Shown here piece after piece: positions 1 to 12,334 of a DNA stretch of 64,000 nt; within the stretch, counting starts at the first letter, position 1, and each line of letters begins with the position of its first letter. The notes beneath the pieces were generated by a model. That model did no database searches, was not told the origin of the DNA, and saw nothing but the letters and a program-made list of their open reading frames with translations. Location: the NCBI GenBank assembly GCA_019633425.1, contig WSUB01000035.1, forward strand, positions 186,001-250,000, given 5' to 3'. A program made the translations under genes and the position numbers. This stretch comes from Tulasnella sp. 424. Lineage: Eukaryota > Basidiomycota > Agaricomycetes > Cantharellales > Tulasnellaceae.

Positions 1-602
1 GGAGAATGGATATCCCGTCGTTCTCGTGGTCCTATGGCGTTCACGAAGAAACCGTGCGGGGCTCGGGATCGGTGACGCCCGACCATTACTCTTTCGATAT
101 TCTGAATCCAGTCGCCTATCTGCTAATAGCATTCTACCACGCACGTTATAGCTTGAATAGAATGATGGAGGTTCAGAAGTCGGGTCTATGTATACGCTTG
201 CAAAACCGAAAAATACTGCCCCTCTGCACAAGGTTCACGAAATGTAACGGGGCAATAACTGGACAAACAGTTCACACCAAGATAGTCTTACATGCTAAAA
301 TTATACCAAAATATGAGGACATGGAAGGAGTCAACGGCACTGCCGATGTTGGGGTAGGAAATGGGGTAGTGGGTGGTACGGAAAGTCTATGTGGACGACA
401 GGTGGAAAATACGACGTAGGGACAGTGAGGAAATGCAAGCACACCAGCTTCAAGGAGTCAGGAATCAGCACAAATAGACAGTACCCGGAGATACTCAAAC
501 TTACAGGTTCTCCGCAAGTGGTCGTGCTTTACTTGTAGTAAGCTCCGACCACGCAAGACGAGACAGCCTTTATAGACGCCTGTGCCGGAGATTCCCAACT
601 TT
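1..602. other. left-edge region, no assignable gene
   Basis: Open frames here are short, and I recognise no domain in them. A stretch at about positions 6-150 could be the tail of a gene running off the left edge, but nothing supports a frame. Positions 420-602 lie downstream of the minus-strand peptidase and probably hold its 3' untranslated region. Confidence 0.4.
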
Positions 603-3021
603 CTAAACCGTCTGTTCCTTGAGCTGCTGATACTGCCCTCTCCCGCCAGCCATCGAACCCGACCCGTACTCTCCCAACTGATCACCATGCTGAACACCTC
701 CTTTGCCCAGACTCCACTTCGGAATCGATGGCCCGGACCTCGACGACTTGGACGCCGACCGTTTCGCGAGGATCAGCCACACGAGACAGATAATCACCGC
801 GAGAGCCAAGACCGCGTTGAGGGCGTACGAGATTATGGCCAGCTTCTTGTTAGCGGTTAACTCGTCGACTTTCCTCTGCAAGTCGCTCACGTCGGAGTCG
901 TCGGTTCCGCTGGTTCCGTTGGTTCCGTTCACGTTATTCACCGTCTCTCCGATGGGATCTGCCGCCTCTGCGATGGGATCTGCCGTTTCGGCGGTCGTGG
1001 CTGCGTTGGAGAGGTTGTTGGACACCTCCGGGTGGCTCTTGTACCAATTTTGCAGCCAACCACCGATTTCGGTTATGCCCTGGTCTACAGTCGCTTTGAC
1101 GTTCGGGTCGACGTCCCCGTTCATCAAGGAGTAATCCCAGCAGTGATGAGCGTTGGGAATGACGACGATCGTTTGGGTCGGGGTGTCGGTGAAATAGGGT
1201 GCCCATTTGGATGAAAGAGATGCGGAACGCCAAGGATCGAATTCACCGTTGACGACGAATAGATTGTTTCCGACGACGTTCCAGCCCTTGAATTGACTGT
1301 TGAGGGCGGTGGTGTCTTGAGAGAAGTCGTATGTGGAGTGCGTTCCATCGGCGAGGGGGAAATAGTTGGAGCATTGACGTTGGGCGTAGGCGGTAGTGAC
1401 TTGACTCGAGACGATAGATGAAGAGTTGCCTGGGTCTCCAACTATTTTCGCATGGGTATGGGGGGTATGGGGCAAGATGAATGGTCAGCCATAAAGTCGG
1501 TGAGTCAGCAGGTGGGGCTCGTCAAGCATCCTTACCTTGGAACCATCCAAACTCCGTACACACCATCCACATCCATGCACGCCCATACGTATCCGAGACA
1601 CTCGTATCCATAAACTTATCCTGAGTCGGGTCCGTAGTGTCATAACAAAATCCACCTGGACAATTCTGATCGGGTCCCCAGGCCTTGAACACTCTCGCCC
1701 AATTCTCCAACGCTTGGGGCATTCCAACACCTTGAGCGTTCGTATTTTGAGTCCCATCGGCATTGGTTTCGATCACATCGCAGAATTGCTGGAAAGTCGA
1801 GGTTCCGTCTTTGGCGAAACTGTAAGCTTGCAATTCTTGCCACGTATTTATCGGCCATTGAAGAGCGTAGGCAAAATCGTCATTTGCTACTTCTTGCATG
1901 CCAAACTTTGTTTTCAAAGCCAGCGCATCTTCTTGTGTCCCTGTGGACATAATATTGTCCATGTAGGCAACCGCGGCAGCCAAGTCCGAGCTGCAGTTTT
2001 GGGGCATGCCTTCTTCGATAGGCTCCCAATATTCCCTGCGGAGCGGATATAGGTTGTTAGAAGTGTCACGGATGATACTTTGGATAGTATTCCAACGAAC
2101 CAGAAGTCGCCATCTGCGTTTACAGGAGCGCTCGTTGCGTAACCAGCGGCGAAAAGGTCGGGGTATTGCTCCTGGGTATAAGCAACTAGAAGGCCGCTAA
2201 TCGGGACAAGAAACAGGACAAGTGAGAAACTTAGATATTCTCGCAAAAGAATGAAGGACTGACGGGTAGCTGCATCCGACGTTAACCCAGGGGGTCGAGC
2301 TAGGGTTGCTGGTGTAATTACCGCTGGCCCACGGAAGTTGAACGTTGTCTAAGAAGTACTGGAAAGATATACTCAAGTAAGCGCGTGTTCCCTATTTTTG
2401 AATAGGGGTCGATGTATTCCCCGAGCGGCCAAAGCGGATGAACCAAAAAGGCCGTCGGGTATGATCCCCGGTCCCCGAGATGGCAACCCACCTTGTAGTC
2501 GGTGATAGCCTGTTCGACGGTGAGGAATTGAAGATTCGGAGCAGTCAATGTAGAGTACGGCGATGATTTTCCCCAATAACGATCTTATGAGGGGGAAAAA
2601 GTCGGTAGCGTGAGCTGGACAATTCTGATAGAGTAAAATGCGATGACGGGAGAAACCAACGTTCGAGGACGACACCCGCAGCTCCCCAAGTATCCATCAT
2701 CTTGTTCATAATCGAATATCCAGTCAAGTCGGCATAAAAGCCATCGGCGGACTGCTCTCCAGGAGTTCCTATGACGATGGGCGAGCCTTGACCTTTGTAG
2801 TATTCATCGCTGAAGAAGAAACGTTGCTTGAAGGTGCCAGCGGATGGATTTCCGTGGTCGATTAGTTGATCAAAGTAGTATTCCGTGTCGTATTGCTTTT
2901 GAGTCCCTTGTCGTGGTTGTAGAGGATCTCGTTTCATGAAATGGGGGCTGCCGAAAGCGGAAGCAGATGGGAGCGCTATTGACACGCCGATCATTGCGAG
3001 CAGAGCTATCGCGCCAAGCAT
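603..3021 (-). CDS. S28 family serine carboxypeptidase with C-terminal membrane anchor
   Basis: A secreted serine peptidase of family S28 (the lysosomal Pro-X carboxypeptidase / DPP7 group, which cleaves next to proline). The ATG at 3021 opens a hydrophobic signal peptide (MLGAIALLAMIGVSIALP). Exon joins I could follow are 2661/2583, 2492/2358, 2264/2196, about 2100/2041 and about 1530/1444, all with GT-AG ends. After splicing, the nucleophile motif reads V-G-C-S-Y-P-G; the family usually has G-G-S-Y-x-G, so a Cys replaces the Gly before Ser. The catalytic Asp is in N-G-E-F-D-P-W and the His in P-N-A-H-H-C-W, so the triad is complete. After the catalytic domain come a Thr/Ala/Asn-rich spacer, a helix ending in KKLA and one membrane segment (about 22 residues, rc of about 860-790), then a basic Ser-rich tail. 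The enzyme would therefore be anchored at the cell surface or vacuole membrane. The family assignment is firm; the substrate is inferred. Confidence 0.9.
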
Positions 3022-4408
3022 GGTTGGCAGGCTGACACGGGATGAAGAGAGGGAGGAGGAGAGACGGAAGGAGGTGGAGGATTTATGAAGGGGTAGAAAA
3101 AGGCTTGATGAAAACTGAGATCACCACTGCCATCCGCGTCCCTCAATTGCCGCCAAGGCGCTGTAAGTGGAAACACGTGGGAACTGCCCCAGACCCTATA
3201 TATCCGAAAACGCCACCACCACATAAGCCGCTTCGAGTAAACATCGTCTACAATATTTGAAATAGGTTCTATAACTGGCCCAGTCGCCTCTCTTGCCGCT
3301 GCCATTGGCGAGTACTGTCAGAAGGGACAGACATGAATTTGCGTATTGACCGCCGGTCCCTGCCAAGTCGCGCTGGCAAACCCCGGCACCGCCTCAGTTG
3401 GTCGGATCGTTTCCGTCGGCACTGCCTATCGATGCCTTTTTACTCAAGACAGGAGCGTTATTCGGTCTAGGAAGACCGGTGGTTGAAGAAGATCATATGT
3501 AGTAGGCGCGGCGTGGCTATTTCGGGCACGGCAGATGTGATTGACGCTCTAGATAATTCTATTCTTGGCACCACACGCACTAGGATCCAGACGCCACTGC
3601 AAATCGGGCCGTACATATAAGGCCCATTCGGCCTTTTCGGGATAACCTCTTATCCATTTCCTGGAAACGATACAATCTGGAGGGGCGTTCGAGGTCGTTA
3701 CGTACCGTGAGCACGATGTGCGGTCACCTCTATCGAATAGATTGGGCATCCACCCTCGGGGTTCCAATACCCACTCTTATCGATATTAAACTAGATAGTG
3801 ACCTCAAGGGAATGGTTCGGTCTAATGCTTTCACCTGCCTGGCTGAAGTCTGAGGAATCACGCCTCGCCCTGACCATGCTTGCCGAATGATCAAGTTTCT
3901 CGTACATGCCAAGTTGCTGATAACCGATTGCGTAAAGAATACACGCCGACGGGCTCGTTTTTCACCCACCGCTCAGTCAACTGATACCTGCGCAACGACA
4001 CAGTAACGTAAATGTACACAGGCCTTTCGCCGCGCTATAATATTATCAAAGACCTGCGATTTTCGTAGAAGTCACTTCACGGGTGGAGAAAGGTTGTCCT
4101 ATTGCCATCCCCTTGCTCCGCCAACAAGTTCCGGTCTCATTCCATTTCAAGAGCCAACGACGGTATCTAGTGGAGCATTTTAGATTTAGTCAGAACGACT
4201 GTACTACGTAGTAATTCAGTCAAAACTTTTACATCAGTTCGAGGTCTACTATGCCACGACTCTCACTGCGCTCGCTTTCAATGAGGTTCGGCTGAAGACT
4301 TCTATCTGACAAGCTTGTCACCCAATTTTGAGTGGCTTCGGGCTAGCTTTGTAACCAGAGGCCTGCCTTCGGGGGATATCTACAGAGTGATCATGCATAG
4401 GAATATTG
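3022..4408. other. intergenic, no gene seen
   Basis: This stretch lies between the 5' end of the minus-strand peptidase and the 3' end of the MYND gene. Only short frames without recognisable domains occur. The first few hundred bases should hold the promoter of the peptidase. Confidence 0.5.
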
Positions 4409-6400
4409 CTAAGCAATTGGAGAGCATGCCATTTTATGCCTCCCGTCGAGCCAGTCGCTTTAGGATAACGGATGTCAAGTCAAATGCAAATGCACGTTCG
4501 TTGACTAACTTACCTTTTTTGGCATTTTGAGGAGCAGTACTGAGCCTTTCAGCGTGCGAGGGGATGATCCGTTAGTCATCTGATCGAACTTCCGAAGCAT
4601 CAGTCTTACATACCTGCTTGCAATTCACGCAGCAAAGCATCTTCCGAGGGGACCCATCCCCATACAAGGCGCAGCGGACCCAGCTACAACCACGGAAGGT
4701 GAGAGGTTCGTCGCTATTGTCGCTCTCGTCGCCGAGCCTAGTCTGAGCGGCAACTCTGTCCAAAAGTTTCTCCTCATCGAGACCTAATTTGGACCCAAAG
4801 TTTCTCCAGGCATCTAATGCCGTCCTCGTTACCTCAGGCGGGCTGGTAAATCCTTGTCCGTGTATGCAGCCCGGTGGATGGCACTTGCAGCGATATCGTG
4901 TTTTCATTTGAGCTTCCATCTTGAGTTCTTCGGCAGTAAGGTCGATTAATATAGGTCGAAGCCGCTCTCGTTCGATGAGCCTTTGAAGAACACTGAACCA
5001 ATGAGGAGTCACAACCTCATTCAAAGTGGTTGGGTCACAGTTAAACCCCTTGACCGTTTCCGCCATAGATTTCTCTACGTCTATAAGAGGGGGGGCGTAT
5101 CTGAATACGCAGGGCATACGGAAGAAATCAGTTTGAGAACTCACCTTCAACTTCGTTCATTCGCTCAGCAACCAGAAGACATAGCGCAAAGAATGAGAAT
5201 AGGTCCCACTGTGCGATAAGTTTGAGGAAGATCTCGTCCATGGCGCCTTGACCGTGACAACACGAGTACAAATTCATCAGCCTGCAGCAATCCACAATAG
5301 GTAAGTTCGTAATGCGACGATTCTCGTCTCACAGATTGGGCTTACGTCGAGAGGGTGAGTTCCGAAGCTCTCATGTCTTCTCTTGAGAGTAAACACCCTC
5401 GGCGTACCATAATCCAACACCGCCGGAGAATGGCGGTGTGGACCCCATTCTGAACCCACGCAATACCAGTAATTGGTGCGTCCGAGGAAAGCAACAAGTG
5501 TAAAAGAACTTGAAGGGGGAACATCGTCCCAAAATTTGGAGACGATTCGTCCATGAAAAAGTGACGAACACGAAGAACAAGTTTGTCGCCAGCATACCCG
5601 GCCAGGACTCTCCCAGCCGGTGATTCAGAGAGAGATTCAACAAACTCGATTAGTTGAGCAGCGCACTTTAAAACGATTTGCTCCTCCAAAGGAGAGTTGA
5701 ACTCATAATTCCGGTCGCAGAGGATCCTATCAGCTTCAGCGTGAATATCCTCCCTAAGGTCCTCTGAGATCCTAAAGTGAAAGATAGTCAGCTCTGTTCC
5801 GCCACCAAGCTGATATCCACGACCGACTCTAAGGTATCCCATCGCGTACAGCGACAAAAACAGCCCCCCAGGATGATGATAAGCGTCGCACGGAACTTCT
5901 TTGCTCTGGGTCCATTGGGGTCTCTTCGTATAATCTCGAGGACCGTTTCTGCGGGGACGATAGCACCCCCGACCGCCCGGTGCACAATATCGTTATCCGG
6001 GTTCGCTTCCGGAGGTATAATTAACGCAGCGACTTGAAGAGCTTGAAAGGCCATATAATCGAGGAGCGCGACCATGTCATGGCGCTGGGTCGTGTTGAAA
6101 AAAAAAAGTCAATATCCGAACCAAAGCGGATAAAAAAGTCCCGAGAGCCCAACCCATCAAACGACGTACCGAGTTGACACACTGAGAAATACTAGCGGCA
6201 GTAATATCGATCATGGCGAAGTCGGTACGCACGCCGTCATCAAAGCGATGGGATCCTGCTCCCGCTATCCCTTCGATGGCAGCCTCCGTAATCGGCCAAA
6301 TAAGCGATCGATTCTTCTGTATGACCGGAGTCCGGTTGTGGTACTCGTTGCAAGATCTGATGAAAGTAAGAATAAACCTCTTGAATGCCGCAGACCCCAT
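4409..6400 (-). CDS. MYND-finger protein of the fungal type
   Basis: A multi-exon gene ending in a zinc-binding MYND finger, a protein-interaction domain. The largely helical N-terminal part (about 6400-4640) has no motif I can name; it includes EDLREDIHAEADRIL and a Leu-rich stretch near 5480. The finger is split by two small introns. The exon with C-S-W-V-R-C ... C-C-V-N-C-K-Q ends at a GTATGT donor (about 4613). A short exon then gives Y-C-S-S-K-C-Q-K, and after another intron the last exon gives D-W-L-D-G-R-H-K-M-A-C and ends with TAG at 4409-4411. Spliced this way, all zinc ligands of the fungal MYND pattern are present. If the finger exon is read without splicing, the protein stops early at 4572. 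An intron with donor GTACGT (about 6167) and acceptor before R-H-D-M-V joins the upstream exons. The start is uncertain: ATG 6400 is used here, and ATG 6492 or 6524 is possible. The function is unknown beyond the finger. Confidence 0.75.
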
Positions 6401-6524
6401 TTGCGCCTTGCGTTGGTAGAGTAGCGAGTGCGGAGTAGCCAGAAAAGAACGACGTCGTTGGAACTAAAATGGAAGGGAACGGGAATTCGCACGGTTGAAT
6501 ATACCGTCTTATGACGTCACGCAC

Positions 6525-7854
6525 TTAACCTGCTCGTCTCGTTCGTCCCGGTCTAGCGAGATCGATAATTGCTCGTACTCAAATTCTAATGCATCTGACG
6601 TGAATGTATCCTCTTCTATGGGTCAACCTTTACCCACGTCAAGTGATTGGAGGAAAAGCGCGTAACCGCGATGGAGAACGTAAAGCACTGAGCGAAACAC
6701 GCCCGAGTGCCGAACGTGCGACATATACGAGAGAGCTGTTAGAATGGTTCACCGCTCATTTTTGGGTGTTCACCCGAGGAGAAAGTTTCGGCCAAACTCC
6801 CGCAGTGGTGGCTGACGACTGGTTGTGCATTCCGGAAACTGTGTGTTGATTAGGTACGCAAAGCAACTCCAGAGATTCGGGCGAGGGGTGTGTCGAGGAA
6901 TCCAGCAAACAATCTCCCTCAATGAGCGCTTCCGTTTACAGTCAATCAAAGACTTCTGTTCAGCCCAACTCCGTTCGCCGCTCCACCTAAGGCTCGGTGC
7001 TTCCAACCCGAGATGATAGACTACTCACAGTTTAGCTCCCCACATCCCCGTGTCCAAACTTACCGTTTTGTACCCGGTCCCGAAGATAGCGGCAAGTTCC
7101 GAATAAGCACGAAGTGGTGCATCGCTGGAGCATTGTCTTCCAAATACAGACGAGCGGGATTACCACTCTCTTTTACATCTTTAGTAAGTCACACTGACTC
7201 GAATGGGCACGAGGTATAGGTGTTTCTACGCCTCGGTCTCGAATGTGGTGCAACGGAGGGCCAAGCTACTATCCTGATCGGGATAGACCACAGCTTCGGT
7301 GCAATGAGGAGGGTAGGAATAGTACATGGACTCCACCCTCCCTTTTGTGCTCCGAGCAGTCTGTTCTCTTGACCCATGCATGATGCCCATGGCTAGCTCG
7401 GTTTCCCGCCCCCACCGACTCTAAACCTTGCACCTCTACACTCTATCCTGAGGGAGAGCCATTATCTCTTAACAATATACTCCCGCTGATAATTATTCGG
7501 AGAATAGTACAATGGGTCTCCTCGAAGGGCTTGGCGGACTGCGGTTACGTCGAATCCAGAGGGCTAGTGATACATTTTAGCTGCTCACCAGCCACCATGG
7601 AAACAAAGACTTCCATTTCATGGCAAATATTGGTTGATACCAGCATTTGATTGGTCAGGCTAAACGCCCTCCCCTCGACGGTGGGAAAATGGAAAGTCTT
7701 CGTTTCGAAATTGGACCCGACGATGTCCCCACCCTTAGTCAATACCCTTCGTTTATTGACAACGTTTTATTCATATTCGCCCTCAAGGGTATATATTCAG
7801 CTGCGGAAAAGAGGGGAGTCTTAGTATCGAGCTTGCGGTATCCCATCCCCCTCC
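6525..7854. other. intergenic between MYND gene and first receptor gene
   Basis: The 5' flanks of two divergent genes. I found only short frames with no recognisable domains and no RNA gene. Confidence 0.45.
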
Positions 7855-9662
7855 ATGGATGCAATCCTGTCCGCCGCGCAGAGTACAACCGGTCAGGTCG
7901 TAGTTCCGCTAACCCCGGGGAATACCATCTCCCTTCTGGTACGCAGCTAATGCAAGGTGTCGCAAACGATGGGGTGACATGCGCAGCTGACTTACGGCTT
8001 CACTTGTTCTGTGTGTTTGTAGCTCATTACGGAGGTGCGGACCCCAGCGGCGATGCGCTCGGACTTTATCTAACAACCGCGATCGGCGCCTGTTTTTGTA
8101 GGCTGCCCTCCTATCCCAAATTACCGTCGCGATTCTACTGCTCTATGTCCTCGTACGTTTGACATACACCGAAGGAACGAGATATGAGAACCTCACTTCG
8201 TGTTACGCTACTCTAGTTCAACGCTATCCGGAACCACGTCCGTCCGCCGGCCGCTCGTGGACTCCAACCATGGCGCTTCATCCGGACCGCAACCGACTAT
8301 TATTTCTTCAACCTCCTTTTCATGGATCTGATCCAAGCTCTCGGATCGATTCTGGACATAAGGTGGATTCACAAACAACACGTCGAGGGGGGCTCCACAT
8401 ACTGCAGTGCCCAAGGATTCATCAAGCAGTTCGGCAACGTCGGTGTGGCATTAAGTACTTTTGTTATAGCAGTTCATACCTTTGCGGTTTTGTTTCTGAG
8501 ATGGAGAGTTCCTGATACAAAGTTGTTGCCGTTGGGTGTTATTGGATTGATCTGGTTGTTCCTGATTCTTGCCACCTCCATTCCGTGGTCAACAAAAGAT
8601 GACTACTACTACCAGACGGGGTCTTGGGTACGTTTCCATCTCACGGCTTCGGAGCAGGCTGACATTTACATGATTCCTCAGTGCTGGATCAATAGTAAAT
8701 ACGGAAACCTTCAGTATGGGCTAGAATACTATATCATGTGGATCGTCGGTCAGTTGTTCTGCCTTTGACCACAGGAACCCTAGCTCAATTGACACCCAAA
8801 ATCCCTTCGAAACACAGCCTTTTCCGGTTTCCTTTTGTACATACCGCTATTCATCCGTCTTCGGCGCACTATACGGAGCTATCCTGAGCACAGTGCTCAG
8901 CAAATGCACATCGCTCGGCAACTCCTGGTCTACCCCATCGCTTATGGTACGTTGTTCACTAGTCCCTTGTCATCTTCTTGTCTGACTCCCCTTCTCCTAG
9001 TCATCGTCATCACTCCTATCTCCGTCGTACGCAAGATCCAATTCACCAATACCAAAAACATGGCGAATTTGGTGGCTCAGGGTAAACCGACCTCGGGAAA
9101 GCCCGCAGTCGACCCCGGCTTAGTCGGCTTCGCCGGAGTCGCCTTCGGTCTCTCGGGATTCGTCAACACGATCTTGTACATTATTACACGTCCGTCGATC
9201 CTCGTCTCTTTCCTCTCTATCTTCCAACCCAACCGCGATGGCGGTGCCGCCCCTCCCCCTGCTGGTGCGGCACACGGCCGGCGTAGGAAACCGGCAGAAA
9301 ATCCAGCTACAACAATACCTGAAGTGACTATCGATGATGGGTTCGGCCGCGAGTCGGATTCGCGGGAGGCGGCGATGCGAGGAGATCACGAAGTCGACCT
9401 GGGCAGTGCCCAGAGGCCGGACCAACGCAGCTTTGAGGATACCGACTATGGATTGCCCACCGTGACAGTCATGTCAGAGCACCACCTCACACCACCATCG
9501 CTTTTGACCCGCGGAACCGTGGCGAGCTATGGTAACGACCGTAGCCTTACAGTGCCATCCAATCATCGTCAAGCGTCGTCGTCAAGCTCAGTTGGAACCA
9601 AGTACCAGGTATATTACCCTCCGAAGAAGGAAGGAAGTGCGAGCACCAGCGCAGAGAGGTGA
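7855..9662 (+). CDS. fungal 7TM receptor, copy A
   Basis: A seven-transmembrane G-protein-coupled receptor-like protein. Six exons are supported by homology to the next gene and by GT-AG ends: 7855-7938, 8102-8152, 8217-8627, 8682-8748, 8818-8946 and 9001-9662 (468 codons including the stop). Exon 2 codes TM1 (AALLSQITVAILLLYVL). Exon 3 holds TM2, the Cys motif Y-C-S-A-Q-G-F-x-K-Q-F-G at the start of TM3, and TM4. Exons 4-6 hold C-W-I-N-S-K-Y and TM5-TM7. The C-A-Q-G-F-x-x-Q-F-G pattern resembles cAMP-receptor-like/Git3-type fungal receptors, which signal through heterotrimeric G proteins to adenylyl cyclase. The cytoplasmic tail (about 130 residues) is Ser/Pro-rich with the motifs I-P-E-V-T-I and G-L-P-T-V-T-V-M-S-E, both kept in copy B. 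The receptor class is an inference from motifs and topology; the ligand is unknown. Confidence 0.85.
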
Positions 9663-10570
9663 AGAAACGCGTCACTAGAGTTTGGTGGGTTGTGCAAATG
9701 CGGCTTGATCAGTTCTCCGATTCATCCCAAAGACTCTGATCCGGTTCTGAATGATATCGTCACGGGGGGAGCATCACCTCCCGCGTGCCTCAGTTGTTTA
9801 TGTATCTTTGATCTGGTATCATCCTCTAGCAAAAAATACTCATGTAGATGCGAATACGTACGTGCTCCTGTTGTTAGCTTGATGAACAAATCATCGGCGA
9901 ATTTCATTATGGCGCACTGCCATGCCGTTACGGGTTCCCCAGCCCGCCCAAAAAGGGGTCATGGAGTTGACGTTTGGTGCAAGGGAGTGATGCAGGTGAT
10001 CCATATGGTGTCAACTGCCTCGAGGCGGTGTTGTCGTCCTCGATATCAGGTTCGAGCGATCTGATTGGCTCATGCTGGAGGGTCAGGCACACCTCCGTTA
10101 TCGTTTTCGACCAACATTTCCCCACGTCACGTCACTTCTTTTCGTCTTTTACAGCTGCGAACATCATCGCTTACGGCTTCCAAGCCCACCTGGACGACGA
10201 GATGGGCAGCCGCCGCCGGCATCGTGGACGTGGCAATGACTACTCGTCGAAAGTCAAGACATAGGGACCCCCCGAGGCTGTGCCGAGACGACGAACGCGG
10301 TCGCGATTACAATCCGTAATTGGCCAGGCGAAAAGTCCTCTGCCGAGCAACAACAAGATGATCGAAGCACCCACTTCGAACAGGAACAAGTGAGCACACG
10401 GACCACACACGCTCTCATCCTAGATCTCACTCGACTCGCTCGTGACTGTCTTCGGTTTATTTTATAAAGGAGTGAACCCGAGGACGAGGTGGAGGACCCA
10501 ACTACTCTCGTTCCCCCGTAGTCAACTCCCCTCCCCTCCCCATCCAAGCCTCCGTTCAGCCATTCGAACG
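9663..10570. other. intergenic between the two receptor genes
   Basis: About 0.9 kb separates the stop of copy A from the ATG of copy B. It should contain the copy A terminator and the copy B promoter. I see no gene in it. Confidence 0.5.
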
Positions 10571-12334
10571 ATGTCCAGCGCGGATACGAAGCAGCTCACC
10601 TTTGGTGGCCGAGTCTCCCTTTTGGTGCGTATCCCACCTCCGTCAGAAAGGACGCGGACTGACCGCGACGTTTTCCCTTCTCCTTATATAGATCGTTGTG
10701 GAGGTCCGCGATTTTACCATGTTCTCCCAGCGCAGGGCGATGTACTCACGACGATTTTCACGCTCATTTAGTCTGCTCTTCTATCCATAATCGCGGTTGG
10801 GATTCTCCTTCTCTACGTCCTTGTATGTCCAAACGCTCTCGCGCCGTGACCAGAGACTACCGTGCCTAACGAGTCTTCCGATCCGCATTACCTAGTTCAA
10901 CGCCATCCGCAATCACGTCCGTCCACCGGCAGCGCGCGGCCGTCAACCGTGGCGCTTTATCCGGACGGCAACGGATTACTATTTCGGGCATTTACTATTT
11001 ATGGATTTTTTGCAAGCCCTCGGATCCGTCCTTCACATCAAATGGATTGGACAAGGACACGTCGACCCCGGTGCATACTGCCGTGCTCAAGGATTCTTCA
11101 AGCAATTCGGTGATGTGGGGGTTGCGTTGACCACGTTGGTCATCGCCGCCCACACATTCGCCGTCTTGTTCTTGAGATGGAAGGTCCCCGATACTAAGTG
11201 GTTGCCCTTGAGTGTAATCGGGGTGATTTGGTTCTTCCTGATTCTCATCACTGGGATCCCGGCCGCTACCAAGAAGAACTATTATTATCCAACCACCTAT
11301 TGGGTGAGCTCGCTTTTCGCTTACATCTGTTCAATAATAGGTTCTTTCAACTCTAACGCGTTACATCTATTTCAGTGTTGGATAAATTCCAACTACGAAA
11401 ATCTCCAGTACGGACTGGAGTATTATATACTCTGGATTGTCGGTGAGTGATCTACCCCTCTTCGAGTCTCGCCAAGTCGCGCTAATCATCTTTGTTTTCT
11501 TTTAGCCATCGCCGGGTTTGTCCTGTACATTCCCCTCTTCTGGCGCCTTTCCCGAACCGTCAAGAACTACCCGGAACACCGCCGCCAACAAATGCATATC
11601 GCCAGGCAGTTATTGGTTTATCCAATAGCCTACGGTACGGACCCTTATCCAGGCTTGGACCTTGAACTCATATGCTAATTCTGCTTTCCCATCTCGCAGT
11701 CGTCGTCATCACGCCGATGTCTGTGGTCCGTAAACTGCAGTTCACTCCGTCTCAAGCCCACCTTGTCACCCCAGCTCTTGTCGGCTTCGCCGGCGTTTTC
11801 TTTGCCCTTTCGGGATTTATCAACGCCGCCCTGTACGTAATCACCCGTCCCTCCATCTTGGGCTCCATGCTCTCTACGATCAAATCAAGCGGTGGTGGTA
11901 ACTCTACAGCTGGTGCAGCAAGGGGAGGAAGTGGTGGTGCGGGTCCGCGAAGAGCTGCTCCCGCGACGGCCGCGATGACCATGCCCGAAGTCACCGTCCT
12001 CAGCGGATACCAGGAGGATTCGGGAGAGTACCCCGACTTGGCGGACGAGGAATCGCAGCGCGGTGGACGTCATCAAGGAGTGGAGATGCAGCAATCCAAC
12101 CGCCGGCAATACGATGACGACGACGACGGCCTGCCAACGGTCACGGTTATGTCGGAGAACTACCTCGCTCCGCCTTCGCTTCCTTCCCGTGGTGGTCCAA
12201 GGACGGGTGGTGCGTTGGCGGTGCCCGCTTTCCATCGGCGAGACGATTCCATGAGCTCCGCTGGGAGCGGCAAGTACGACGAACCCTATTCGCCGAGCAG
12301 AGAAGGGAGCAACTGGTCTTCCGGAGAGAAGTGA
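10571..12334 (+). CDS. fungal 7TM receptor, copy B
   Basis: A tandem paralogue of the preceding receptor with the same six-exon plan and phases: 10571-10624, 10772-10822, 10896-11303, 11376-11442, 11506-11634 and 11700-12334 (448 codons including the stop). Exons 2, 4 and 5 have exactly the same lengths as in copy A (51, 67 and 129 nt). TM1 is SALLSIIAVGILLLYVL, and the TM3 motif is Y-C-R-A-Q-G-F-F-K-Q-F-G. The loop after exon 2 (FNAIRNHVRP) is the same as in copy A. The C-terminal tail has Gly/Ala-rich insertions and keeps M-P-E-V-T-V and G-L-P-T-V-T-V-M-S-E. Divergence lies mainly in the N-terminus and tail, the usual pattern for receptors that differ in ligand or in desensitisation. It is probably a plasma-membrane receptor; the ligand is unknown. 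Confidence 0.87.
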
